This document shows, in pieces, positions 15,774 to 25,600 of a stretch of DNA of 64,000 nt (positions are counted from its first letter, which is position 1; every line of letters starts with the position of its first letter). Source of the DNA: Bacteroides faecium (GTDB taxonomy: Bacteria; Bacteroidota; Bacteroidia; Bacteroidales; Bacteroidaceae); the NCBI RefSeq assembly GCF_012113595.1, contig NZ_CP050831.1, positions 5,146,001-5,210,000 of the forward strand, read 5' to 3'. A program made the translations under genes and the position numbers. The notes under the pieces were generated by a model, which was not told the DNA's origin, searched no databases, and saw nothing but the letters and a program-made list of their open reading frames with translations.

Positions 15774-16913
15774 TTATTTCTCTTCTGCTTTAACCTTGGC
15801 TCCTTCCTGTGCCAGTCCGATAAACACTGCCGACAACATGGTAAATACGTAAGCCTGGATGAAAGCAACCAACAGTTCAAGCGCATTCATAAAGATGTTG
15901 AACAATACGGAAGCCACTGTCAGCGTGCCGTTCAATGCAGGCCCCATGCTTGCCGAGATGAATATCAGACAAGTGAGCACCAGCATCGCCATGTGTCCCG
16001 CCAGCATATTGGCGAAAAGACGAATCATCAAGGCAAACGGTTTCGTAAAGATTCCGAAGAACTCGATGAACGGCATCATCGGCACCGGCACTTTCAGCCA
16101 CCAAGGCACATCCGGCCAAAAGATATCTTTCCAATAATGCTTCGTTCCGAAGATATTCACTGCCAGGAACGTACATATTGCAAGTACCATGGTAATAGCG
16201 ATATTTCCCGTCACGTTCGCACCTCCGGGGAAGAGCGGAATCAATCCCATCATATTATTGATAAAGATAAAGAAGAACGCTGTCAGCAGATACGGGGCAA
16301 ACTTCCGGTAATTCGGGCCGACGCAACTCTTGATAATGTCGTCGTTCACCATCATGATGAACATCTCCATAAATCCGATAAATCCACCCGGCGCTTTGGC
16401 TCCTTGCGGACGTTTCCTGTACCAGTGTGCCACGCTCAATACGATAACCAGCAGCAATACGCTGTTGAACAGCAGAGCGAATGTCACTTTCGTAATAGAA
16501 ATATCCCAGGGGCGAACCTGCTCGCCTGCCGCGTTGTATTCCACCAATTTGCCTTCGTACTTACTTCCTGCGGGAGCGATGGAGAGTCCTTCATACGTAC
16601 CACCATTCTCTTCGAGGCGGGAAGAAAGGAACACATGCCAACCTGTACTACCACTATAAACGATGATAGGTAATGGTATAATAATCTGCGTCTTACCCCA
16701 CGTTGTAATGTGCCATTCGTATGAGTCGCCGATATGCCCGAACACGATTTCTTTCACATCCACCGTGTTCTCCTTTTCTTCTTTCAGAGTAATCCCGTCC
16801 TGCGTTTGAGAAGTCGCGTCCCCCACCTGTTCCTGTGCAAGAACCGGCAAGCCGACCGCCATCATTAGGCAGAACAAAACCAACGGAGCTACTATGTTAT
16901 GCAACTGTTTCAT
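15774..16913 (-). CDS. atpB: ATP synthase Fo a subunit with signal peptide and N-terminal extension
   Basis: 379 residues, about 100 longer than E. coli (271). The extra N-terminal part has a cleavable-looking signal peptide ('LVLFCLMMAVGLPVLAQEQ') and a hydrophilic extension (about 27-140) expected in the periplasm. The membrane domain begins near residue 142. The essential rotor-facing Arg is in 'MIRLFANMLAGHMAML'. Its start overlaps the stop of the preceding hypothetical gene by 17 nt. Confidence 0.95.
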   Translation of the reverse strand: MKQLHNIVAPLVLFCLMMAVGLPVLAQEQVGDATSQTQDGITLKEEKENTVDVKEIVFGHIGDSYEWHITTWGKTQIIIPLPIIVYSGSTGWHVFLSSRLEENGGTYEGLSIAPAGSKYEGKLVEYNAAGEQVRPWDISITKVTFALLFNSVLLLVIVLSVAHWYRKRPQGAKAPGGFIGFMEMFIMMVNDDIIKSCVGPNYRKFAPYLLTAFFFIFINNMMGLIPLFPGGANVTGNIAITMVLAICTFLAVNIFGTKHYWKDIFWPDVPWWLKVPVPMMPFIEFFGIFTKPFALMIRLFANMLAGHMAMLVLTCLIFISASMGPALNGTLTVASVLFNIFMNALELLVAFIQAYVFTMLSAVFIGLAQEGAKVKAEEK

Positions 16914-17331
16914 TTTTCTTCTTATTTTTCTTCTTCAGTTTCCGGTTCACTTCAAAAGAGAAGAAGAACCAGGTTTCGAATATCAGATATATCAAATAGA
17001 ACGAGATAAACGTAAGCAGAAACGCTTTGGCTTCTTCGCGTACGGCAAGGCAATAAATCAAGACCAGGATAATAGAAAGAATCATCTTTACCATCTTTAT
17101 CGCCAAGTACAACAGTAACATTCTCTGCGGAGCGTGTAGCCGGCACGCATCGAACATATAGATACTAAACAAACCGAATAAATAGAAATAAACCGGAATG
17201 AACGGATACCCTCCGAAATAATGCCCGGGCAGAGCAAAGTGTAAAATGACTGCCCCAATTGCCGCGCTTAAGATTGCAAATAAAGTATGCAAACCGATAA
17301 AGTTCCGTTTCGTTTTACTAATGTTCACCAT
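16897..17331 (-). CDS. Membrane protein of the ATP synthase operon (AtpI-like position)
   Basis: 144 residues with about four hydrophobic segments (14-33, 42-62, 71-95, 100-120) and a very basic C-terminus (KLKKKNKKKN). No strong sequence signature is recognised. Its place directly before atpB matches AtpI/Atp1-type proteins that help assemble the c-ring in other bacteria; that role is inferred from position. It overlaps atpB by 17 nt. Confidence 0.8.
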   Translation of the reverse strand: MVNISKTKRNFIGLHTLFAILSAAIGAVILHFALPGHYFGGYPFIPVYFYLFGLFSIYMFDACRLHAPQRMLLLYLAIKMVKMILSIILVLIYCLAVREEAKAFLLTFISFYLIYLIFETWFFFSFEVNRKLKKKNKKKNETVA

Positions 17332-17434
17332 GTCACTGTGTCTTTCTTCTGTACTTATTTAATCTCGTCTTTTTCAATTCTGTGTGATGTCTTTCTCCAT
17401 GCGGAGAGGTTTCTGTGAAAAGTTCCCGTTTCCG

Positions 17435-17680
17435 TCAGGAAATACAAGCAGAAACCGTCCCGTCACTCATTTCGACAAAACCACCCTGAATATCCATTGT
17501 ATGCTCCTCTCCTTCCAGTGTCGTGTAACTCAGCGTACCCGCTTTCAATGACGAGACGATGGGCGCATGCCCCGGAAGAATGGAGAACGACCCGATTGTG
17601 CCCGGCAATGTGACAATCTTCACATCTCCGTCGAATATGCTCTTCTCGGGCGATACTATACTCAAATGCAGTTCTTTCAT
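17435..17680 (-). CDS. atpC: ATP synthase F1 epsilon subunit, short form
   Basis: 81 residues from the ATG at 17680 (a GTG lies one codon upstream). It contains the N-terminal beta-sandwich only ('MKELHLSIVSPEKSIFDGDVKIVTLPGTIG...GHAPIVSSLKAG'). The C-terminal two-helix domain, which inhibits ATP hydrolysis in E. coli (139 residues), is missing. The frame ends cleanly and the 103 nt before the next gene hold no continuation, so this is a natural short form. Confidence 0.93.
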   Translation of the reverse strand: MKELHLSIVSPEKSIFDGDVKIVTLPGTIGSFSILPGHAPIVSSLKAGTLSYTTLEGEEHTMDIQGGFVEMSDGTVSACIS

Positions 17681-17692
17681 CACTCTATGTTT

Positions 17693-19210
17693 TTATTTCT
17701 TTGCCTGTTCCAGCAGTTTCTTACCTTTCTCTATCGCTTCCTCGATGGTTCCGACATTCAGGAAAGCTTGTTCGGGAAGATAATCCACTTCACCATCCAA
17801 AATCATCTTGAATCCCTTAATCGTATCTTCGATAGTCACCATCACGCCCGGCACGCCTGTAAACTGTTCGGCTACAGCAAACGGTTGTGAAAGGAAACGC
17901 TGCACACGGCGGGCGCGGTTCACTACCATCTTGTCCTCTTCCGAAAGTTCCTCCATGCCGAGGATAGAGATAATATCCTGCAATTCCTTGTTGCGTTGCA
18001 GAATCTGTTTCACCCGCTGCGCTATGTCATAATGTTCCTGACCTACAATGTGCGGGTCGAGGATACGGGAAGTAGAAGCCAACGGGTCTACAGCCGGATA
18101 GATACCCAGCTCCGTAATCTTACGGTCGAGCACGGTAGTTGCGTCCAAGTGGCTGAAAGTCGTTGCGGGAGCCGGGTCTGTCAAGTCGTCGGCAGGCACA
18201 TACACAGCCTGCACAGAGGTGATAGAACCTTTGTGGGTAGACGTGATACGTTCCTGCATCGCACCCATTTCCGTAGCCAGTGTCGGTTGGTAACCAACGG
18301 CGGAAGGCATACGTCCCAAAAGGGCAGATACTTCCGAACCGGCTTGCGTGAAACGGAAAATATTATCAATGAAGAACAGGATATCGCGTTTCTCGCCCTC
18401 GCTTCCGGCATCACGGAAAGATTCCGCTACCGTCAGTCCGGACAATGCTACGGAAGCACGTGCTCCCGGCGGTTCGTTCATCTGACCGAATATCAGTGAT
18501 ACCTGCGATTTCTCCAGTTCGTTATAATCTACTTTTGAGAGGTCCCAGTGACCTTTCTCCATTCCTTCCTTGAATGCTTCACCGTAGCGGATAACGCCCG
18601 ATTCAATCATTTCGCGCAGCAAGTCGTTACCTTCACGGGTACGCTCACCTACTCCGGCGAATACAGAAAATCCGTTATGCTTCTTGGCGATATTGTTGAT
18701 AAGTTCCTGAATCAATACAGTCTTCCCTACACCGGCACCACCGAACAAACCGATTTTACCACCTTTGGCATACGGTTCGAGCAGGTCGATAACCTTGATA
18801 CCTGTGAAGAGCACTTCCTGCACAGTTGTCAAATCTTCAAATTTAGGGGGATCGCGGTGGATGGAATACGCACCTTTGCGGTCGAGGTCTTTCATACCGT
18901 CGATAGAATCACCGACCACATTCATCAACCGGCCTTTAATCTGTTCGCCGATTGGCATTGTAATCGGGCCTCCGGTGGGATACACCTTCATGCCTCGCTG
19001 AAGTCCGTCGGTACTGTCCATTGCTACGGTACGCACCGTATTCTCACCGATATGTTGCTGAACTTCCACAACCAGTATTTTGCCGTTTGGCCTTTTTATC
19101 TCCAGTGCATCATGGATACTTGGCAGTATCAGTTCTGCATCCGTACCTTCAAAGTACACATCGACCACAGGGCCGATAACCTGCGAGATATGTCCGATAA
19201 TCTGTGACAT
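17693..19210 (-). CDS. atpD: ATP synthase F1 beta subunit (catalytic)
   Basis: 505 residues from the ATG at 19210 (the frame extends two codons to a TTG). Catalytic subunit making ATP. Visible: P-loop 'GGAGVGKTVLIQELI', catalytic Glu/Arg in 'GVGERTREGNDL', and the 'ALLGRMPSAVGYQPTLATEMG' catch-loop region. First gene of the operon, followed after 12 nt by atpC. Confidence 0.98.
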   Translation of the reverse strand: MSQIIGHISQVIGPVVDVYFEGTDAELILPSIHDALEIKRPNGKILVVEVQQHIGENTVRTVAMDSTDGLQRGMKVYPTGGPITMPIGEQIKGRLMNVVGDSIDGMKDLDRKGAYSIHRDPPKFEDLTTVQEVLFTGIKVIDLLEPYAKGGKIGLFGGAGVGKTVLIQELINNIAKKHNGFSVFAGVGERTREGNDLLREMIESGVIRYGEAFKEGMEKGHWDLSKVDYNELEKSQVSLIFGQMNEPPGARASVALSGLTVAESFRDAGSEGEKRDILFFIDNIFRFTQAGSEVSALLGRMPSAVGYQPTLATEMGAMQERITSTHKGSITSVQAVYVPADDLTDPAPATTFSHLDATTVLDRKITELGIYPAVDPLASTSRILDPHIVGQEHYDIAQRVKQILQRNKELQDIISILGMEELSEEDKMVVNRARRVQRFLSQPFAVAEQFTGVPGVMVTIEDTIKGFKMILDGEVDYLPEQAFLNVGTIEEAIEKGKKLLEQAKK

Positions 19211-19390
19211 AAGCAATCTTTATTTATATTATTCTTTCTCTATTCCTATTGAAAATAATAGTATGACAAGGAACGTTTCGCGTTTTACCTGTTTCACTAT
19301 TATAATAAACAGCTAAGTTCAGCTTTTGTTCATCTATTTTCTATTTCTAATAAACTATCATCAAAAGAAATAGTTAAATAAACAACGGTG

Positions 19391-19398
19391 CAAATGTA
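19391..19398 (-). promoter_or_regulatory. -7 element for the ATP synthase operon
   Basis: TACATTTG followed by CACC on the minus strand, about 180 nt upstream of atpD. No clear -33 TTTG at the expected spacing. The long leader would be unusual, so this is a moderate call. Confidence 0.4.
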
Positions 19399-19632
19399 GA
19401 AACAAATACGTGAGATTGTTCATCCTTTTTCATTATTTGTTGTTCGATAACACTTGTTAGACCAATAACAACTACAAAAGTACCAAAATAGGAATATTTC
19501 AATTACAATTACACAGCAAAATGCATTCTTCGCTGATAAATTAATAATAAACTTGATTTCACCGTAAAGTTTTCCATATACATATTTAAAATCAACGGAT
19601 TATCGGAGAGATAAAATAGTGGCAAAGACAAC

Positions 19633-19640
19633 TAGTTTTG
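19633..19640 (+). promoter_or_regulatory. -7 element for the fimbrial cluster
   Basis: TAGTTTTG fits TAnnTTTG; the first gene begins 134 nt downstream. No -33 partner is evident. Confidence 0.35.
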
Positions 19641-19773
19641 TGTCCGAACACAATAATATTCGAATACAATATGTTTATCCTTATCCATAGTTTCCTTAAC
19701 GAAGATTAAAACTCAAAATTTTCGAAACAAACGGAAATCAGCTTCTGTTGTCTTCCGAAAACAAAGCAAGCCT

Positions 19774-20310
19774 ATGAAACGAATGTTGTCACTGCTACTA
19801 TCCGCCATCGGATTCTGGCAAATTCTAACGGCTCAGAATGTAGCTATCAAAACGAATACGCTCTACTGGCTGACCACAACTCCAACTCTTGGAGCTGAAT
19901 TTTCCCTGAGTAGCAAGACAACCTTCGAAGTTGTAGGTGCTTACAATCCCTGGACGTTCAAGGATGACAAGAAAATGCATTTCTGGCTGGTACAGCCGGA
20001 ATTCAAGTATTGGACCTGCGAAAAGTTCAACGGACACTTCATCGGAGTGCACCTTCACGGTGCACAGTACTATGGCGGATTCAGTTCCAAAAGATATGAC
20101 GGTTACCTTGCAGGCGGCGGTTTCACCTATGGATATGACTGGATTCTGTCTCCCCACTGGAACCTGGAAGCAGCCATCGGTATCGGATATGCCCATCTGT
20201 GGTATAAAGAGAGCCCGCGAGTGCCCTGCGAGAAATGTTACGAGCGGAAACACAAGAACTATTTTGGTCCTACCAAGATAGCCATATCCCTGACCTATTT
20301 TATCTTCTAA
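19774..20310 (+). CDS. DUF3575 outer-membrane protein of the fimbrial cluster
   Basis: 178 residues with a Sec signal peptide ('LLSAIGFWQILTAQN'). Alternating hydrophobic/aromatic strands and a C-terminal Phe ('ISLTYFIF') suggest a small outer-membrane beta-barrel. It resembles DUF3575 proteins, which are often encoded beside Mfa/FimA fimbriae in Bacteroidales. It is 16 nt before the anchor subunit gene, so co-transcription is likely. Its role in assembly is inferred from location. Confidence 0.8.
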   Translation: MKRMLSLLLSAIGFWQILTAQNVAIKTNTLYWLTTTPTLGAEFSLSSKTTFEVVGAYNPWTFKDDKKMHFWLVQPEFKYWTCEKFNGHFIGVHLHGAQYYGGFSSKRYDGYLAGGGFTYGYDWILSPHWNLEAAIGIGYAHLWYKESPRVPCEKCYERKHKNYFGPTKIAISLTYFIF

Positions 20311-20326
20311 CCTCATCCGTACCGAC

Positions 20327-21259
20327 ATGAAAGCCGATATTCCCCTATACGGATTACGTATCCGTAAGTTTGCCAAAAGAAGCATCCAGTGCCTTCTCAT
20401 TGCCACTTTTCCGCTGTTGTCTTCCTGCATCAGAGACGACCTGAAACCTTGCCCGCCCCTGCAAGTGGAACTCTCCGTGAAGGATAAGAACTATTTCAAT
20501 ATCAACAATGTGCCGTTGGAGACACGCAAGAGCGAATCCCTCGCCTTCCGTGCCTACGTCCCCACCCTCTACTATACGCTCCGCGATGCGGCAACCGGCG
20601 ACATCGTAGAAGAACAGGGAGTCTTCAACGTGACTGACAATGCCCCCACACATGCTGTAACTTTCTGCGAGTGCCTGCCGTTCGGCAAATACGTGCTGAC
20701 CGTATGGGGCGGATTGACGGACAACTCACAGTTGACGGACAATTCACTTGCCAGCATCCTGCACGCCAGTCAGGTAGAGGCAAAAGATATTTACCTGGCA
20801 CATGACACACTGGTATATGACGACCAGCATGTCCACTACTCCTTTGACCTTCAACGCACCACGGGAAAGCTGTTGGTTCAAATCGTCGACCTGCCCGCCA
20901 CCGTACTCTATGAAGACAACAGCATCGGACAGATATACGAACGAGTGAACCACAAGTTCGAATACAGCAATCCAATCACCGTGCGCAAGCAAGACGCCTG
21001 GAATACAGCTCCGGATGTTGTGCTGTACACTATTTTGGCTCCTTCGATAGGAGAATTACAATCTCCCGTCCATATCAACCTATACGATAAAGCAGAGCGG
21101 ACAGCTCCCATCCTTACCCCAAAAGATGTGAACGTCACCCTGAAACGCAATGAACTGACTACCCTGAAATACGTCTACGATGACGAGAAAAGGGACTTCA
21201 ACATCTTCCTGTTGATAGATGATGCCTGGGAAATCATCTACAACTTGGATATAGACTAA
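20327..21259 (+). CDS. FimB/Mfa2-family fimbrial anchor subunit
   Basis: 310 residues. Lipoprotein signal with 'FPLLSSCIRDDLKPCPP' (Cys at about 34). The sequence pattern, including the 'YTLRDAATGDIVEEQGVFN' and 'CECLPFGKYVLTVWGG' segments, matches the FimB/Mfa2 family, which anchors type V fimbriae to the outer membrane and limits their length. The last residues 'DDAWEIIYNLDID' closely resemble the end of the next gene's product. It precedes the major subunit gene by 44 nt. Confidence 0.85.
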   Translation: MKADIPLYGLRIRKFAKRSIQCLLIATFPLLSSCIRDDLKPCPPLQVELSVKDKNYFNINNVPLETRKSESLAFRAYVPTLYYTLRDAATGDIVEEQGVFNVTDNAPTHAVTFCECLPFGKYVLTVWGGLTDNSQLTDNSLASILHASQVEAKDIYLAHDTLVYDDQHVHYSFDLQRTTGKLLVQIVDLPATVLYEDNSIGQIYERVNHKFEYSNPITVRKQDAWNTAPDVVLYTILAPSIGELQSPVHINLYDKAERTAPILTPKDVNVTLKRNELTTLKYVYDDEKRDFNIFLLIDDAWEIIYNLDID

Positions 21260-21303
21260 TCTTGTTTTTTTCACATATTGTTTAATTCTAAAACTTAACT
21301 CAA

Positions 21304-22512
21304 ATGAAAAAGTATTTATTTTTGTCCGCTGTCGGCGCGATGATGCTGGCAGCTTGTAGCAATGATGACACAGTGCCTGTCGAAGGTGCCGACGCAACTC
21401 AACCCGGTTCTGAACTTACCCTGACGCTCAATAGTGGCGGCGACGGGCTGGGTACTCGTGCCAATCGTCCAGTGAACAGTTCCGAAGCAGCCAACAATGT
21501 AACCGCTATCAAACTGTACATTTACAATGCATCAGGAACAGACGTTACCGCTGCCGCATTGACAGCAGGTACACTGAACCCTATCACTTGGACAGCAGGT
21601 CCGTCAAGTCCCGCCGCTCCCGGTGACAACCCCAGTCCGGCTCATAAAGCGAGCCAAACCATCAAACTGAATAAACTGGCATCTGACGGGGTATATACTG
21701 TAGTGGCTTATGGTTATAATCTGGTGACCGACTATACCATCAGTGGTGGCGGTACTGCCAACGATGCGTTCACAGCTACCCTTCCGGGAGCTACCAACGA
21801 GTCCGAACTCTTTGCCGGAAAGAGCACTTTTACCGTAGTGAATGGTAACATACAATCAGGAACCACCAGCGAAGTCGAACTACGTCGCCATGTAGCCGGT
21901 TTGCTGGGGTACTTCAAGAATGTACCTATATTGTACACCAACCCTTCTACCAACCTTCCCGACATTGTAGCATTCGTTCGCGTATATGCATCTTCTCATG
22001 CGTCAGCATTCACTTTCCCGAGTGCATTGCCGGTGAATGGAACAGGAAACAATACTAAGACCAAAGTGCTGGAATTCAACCTTGCTACGTTGATATCTGA
22101 TTTCGTATCTCAAACTACGGCTATCGGACTAGATTTGACCAAAACATTTAATATTCCTGCCAAAACCGGCCTGACTGCTACCGTGCCCAACAGTATCCTT
22201 AGTGGTAAGTTCCTCATTCCGTTTTCCAAAGTGGCAAGTACAACGACCTTTACCATACAACTGGAAAACGCAACCGGAACAGTCCTGAAATCTTGGGATG
22301 TAATCAATAATGGTCTTTCAGGAGATAAAGTATTCGACGTTCAGCGCAACTACTTCTACTCTATCGGTCAGAAATACGTAGCCGGTTCTACTGACGGCGG
22401 TACAAGTGACCCCGGAGATGCCGACCAACCTATCGACCTGTCCAAAGAAACCGTTATCACCATCACCATCAACGATGCTTGGGATACGATTTATAACCTT
22501 GGTATAGAATAA
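21304..22512 (+). CDS. Mfa1/FimA-type fimbrial major subunit
   Basis: 402 residues. Lipoprotein signal 'MKKYLFLSAVGAMMLAACSNDD' (Cys19). A mature chain with the FimA/Mfa1 pattern: an N-terminal strand, 'VTAIKLYIYNASG', and the domain junction 'NESELFAGKSTFTV...ELRRHVAGLLGYFKNVP'. Type V pilins are lipoproteins cleaved after an Arg in the N-terminal region; 'GLGTRANRP' (about residues 46-54) is a candidate site. The C-terminal 'VITITINDAWDTIYNLGIE' probably acts as the donor strand. It is the likely shaft subunit. Confidence 0.85.
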   Translation: MKKYLFLSAVGAMMLAACSNDDTVPVEGADATQPGSELTLTLNSGGDGLGTRANRPVNSSEAANNVTAIKLYIYNASGTDVTAAALTAGTLNPITWTAGPSSPAAPGDNPSPAHKASQTIKLNKLASDGVYTVVAYGYNLVTDYTISGGGTANDAFTATLPGATNESELFAGKSTFTVVNGNIQSGTTSEVELRRHVAGLLGYFKNVPILYTNPSTNLPDIVAFVRVYASSHASAFTFPSALPVNGTGNNTKTKVLEFNLATLISDFVSQTTAIGLDLTKTFNIPAKTGLTATVPNSILSGKFLIPFSKVASTTTFTIQLENATGTVLKSWDVINNGLSGDKVFDVQRNYFYSIGQKYVAGSTDGGTSDPGDADQPIDLSKETVITITINDAWDTIYNLGIE

Positions 22513-22614
22513 TCTTTTTTTAGTAAGCGGGTGTGCCGGAACAGATTTTAGCCACAGAATCCCTGCACATCCTCTTCACTTTTTACCCCTGTTACTAAAA
22601 AAACTCTTCCTGCA

Positions 22615-25600
22615 ATGAAAACAAAACATATCTTTCTAAGCTGCGCCTTCTTCCTCTGCCTTTTCGCGTGTCAGGACGAAGAAATCATACCCGCTCCCGC
22701 AGATATACCTCCGTCGAGAGCCATAGCAGCCACTTCCGGCTCAACATCCGTCCTCACATCCGCCGATGGTGGAAAGACATGGACAGCCAGCCGAAGGGTT
22801 CCTCTAGTGGGTGAAGGACGTATCGTAGACGATATGTCGAACGCTTTGATAGAAGTACTCAACGCCAATCAGGGTATCGCCAACATGCTTGATACCGACC
22901 TCACCAACTCCGCCTCATTCAGTGGCGTGGCAACCGCCAATCTGATAGGCAACCAGATAGCGTCCGTGCGTGACGTCAACCGCACCTATGCCGGCGGGCA
23001 AGCTGCCGGATTTGTCTATTTACTGGATAACTCCTCTCTGCTCACACTTGATGTGCTGAAAGGTTTCTACCTGAAAACTTACCTCAAAGGCGTGGAACAA
23101 GAAATGAAAGGCAGCGACTCACAAGTAGTGGAAACTTTACAACTCAACCTTATCGGCGCAGCCAACAATGGCGGTCAGCAAGCTCTTTCCATCACCACCT
23201 CGCTCACCAAACCCTTTGATGAAATAAAAATAGGTATGTATGGCATTTCTGCCACCGTACTGAATGCTTTGAAACTATATTACGCCTTTGTAGGCGACAA
23301 CCCCATACAGCCTGCCGTAACCGGAAACGCTTATTATACAAACGGTGTGGCAGTGCATGCCAATTCCGGTCTTGATTTCAGTTGGACTACCGTCCCCAGC
23401 AGTGGGGAATTGATAGACGCCAACCTGACCAACGGCCCCACTTTCAGCCTGATAGGTTCATTGTTGCAACCTCGTGCCACAATCAATTTCAAACAAGTAA
23501 TCCCCATAGGAGCCGAAGTAGGCTTCAACCTCTCCAACCTCGGACTAGCCAATATCAGCCTGTTGGGTACAACCATACTGACTACCTACGACGCCAACGA
23601 CGTGCAACAGGAACAAGTCTCGGTCAGCAACCTGCTCGGTATCTCCGCCATCGTGGGCGGTGGCACACAAGTCAGCATGATTCTGAAGAAACCCTGTACG
23701 CAGCTCAAAATACAGTTCTCAGGAGTGAACGTCAATCTCGGGACTACGACTATCAATTACGCCTTTGTGCGTGACGCGTCGGTAGTAGACCCATCGAGTT
23801 TTTTCTCATTGAGCAATGCCACCATCACTGGTAATTCTTACCAGCTACTTACCCCCGCCACCGGAAGCGTGACTTACGTCATCAACAGCTCCCCGTCAGG
23901 AGCTACTCCCGCTATTAGCAACAATAAAATAACGGGGATGACCGTCAATGGCGCCTATCAGGTGACAGGAACCTACACCGCAGCCAACGGTACGGTTTAC
24001 ACACAGACCGCCACCATCACCCGCAACGCCGTGTCCAACGGCTCCGCATCCTGCAACACGCTGATAACCGCCACCAGCAACGGAGCTACCGTCTACGCCC
24101 CTTCCGGCGGCGGATGCCTGTTATGCGTAGGTGAAGGCACCAATTTCACAGGGAAAAGCAACCTTATAGACAGCAATCCCGACAACTATATTACCTATTA
24201 TAATGTAGCGAGCATTGCCGCCAATACTTCTATCGTGGGTATCCGGACAGCAGCCGCTACCCCTATCAATGCTTCGAAAGCACAAATTCGTACGGGATTT
24301 GTCATCCAGACTTCCGCGAAACTGCTCAGTGTCAATGCGCTCAAATTCCTTATCATCCGCCTGTATCGAAACGGCGTGAAAGTATTTGAGAGTACCGCAG
24401 ACGATAATAATACCATCTCCGCCGGACTGATAGGCGACAGTGGGAATAAAGTACGCGTCGGTGTCACTACCAATCAGGAGTTCGATGCCATCGAACTTTG
24501 GACAGGCGGCATACTCAATCTCAACCTAAATGCTTTCCGCATCTACTACGCCTATTGGGAAAACGTGAGCGACAACTGTTACAGCAGCAGTGTAGCCAAT
24601 GCCTGCCTTCAGCTTATGACGCCTTCCACTTACGGAGCGAGCATCAACTATATCGCTACCGGCAGTCCGGGCGTAGCCAATGTAGGAACTTCCATCAACA
24701 ATCTGGGCAACTTGATAGATGCCGACGAGAACAGCTATTCTACCATTACCGCCACCAACGTATTGGGAGCGGTCACTGTGGCTGTGAAGTTCAACCGGAT
24801 ACAGCAGAAACAGCCCGTGGGCTTTATTGTGGTAGACCCTGCCGGAATAGCCGGAGCCGACTTGATAAACTGGACTACACTCTCCGTCTATAACGCCGGC
24901 GTACTGGTGGGACAGACCGGAACAGGCGGTGTGTTGGGACTGGATGTCATCGGGACGGGTGGCAAGCAATATATGGAGACGACTCCTTCTTCCGCTCCTT
25001 TTGACGAAGTGCGGATTACCTTTGCCGGAGTTGTCGACGCGCTGAAGACCATCCAACTGGCGGGAGTCTATACCCGTCAGGATAGTAATGGCGACGGTAT
25101 CCCCGACTGTGCCGAAGTCACTCCGGGGGGAGATGAGACGATTGATTTCCTCGGTGTCACCTCACATCTCTGCCAAGGCAGTCCCATCGCGCTACAAGTG
25201 CAGGGCGGAACGAACGGCAACAGTTATCTGCTGCGTTTCTACAACGTCGCCAAGAATAATGAAGTGACGGATAAAACAGTTATCCTCACCAATCAAACCT
25301 TTACCATTGCCAATATGCCCGCAGGCGATTATTATATCTCCATCTATGATGCCGGCGGCACGAAGTTATATTACAACGGTATCCACTCTACTGTCCACCC
25401 GCTGCGCACCACCTGGAAAACCAACGCAGGTACTTCCAACTGGAACACATGGGCCAACTGGAGTGACGGAAGCCCGTGGCAATGTACGGACGTCATCATC
25501 CCGTCCGGTGCCGCCCTCTACCCTGTACTCGTACAAGGAGACGCCAACTATTGCAACAATCTCCACTTCGCCCCGAACTCGGAAATAGTAAATACTCACT

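Larger units (their letters stand above)
19211..19773. other. Divergent intergenic region between the atp operon and fimbrial cluster
   Basis: About 560 A/T-rich nt without a coding frame. It holds a likely -7 element for the atp operon (TACATTTG on the minus strand, 19398 to 19391) and one for the fimbrial cluster (TAGTTTTG at 19633-19640). I looked for long inverted repeats that would indicate an invertible fimbrial promoter and found none longer than about 6-7 bp. Confidence 0.55.

Noticed and set aside
19211..19773. Invertible promoter for the fimbrial cluster
   Set aside because: No inverted repeats beyond 6-7 bp flank the promoter and no second recombinase gene is near.
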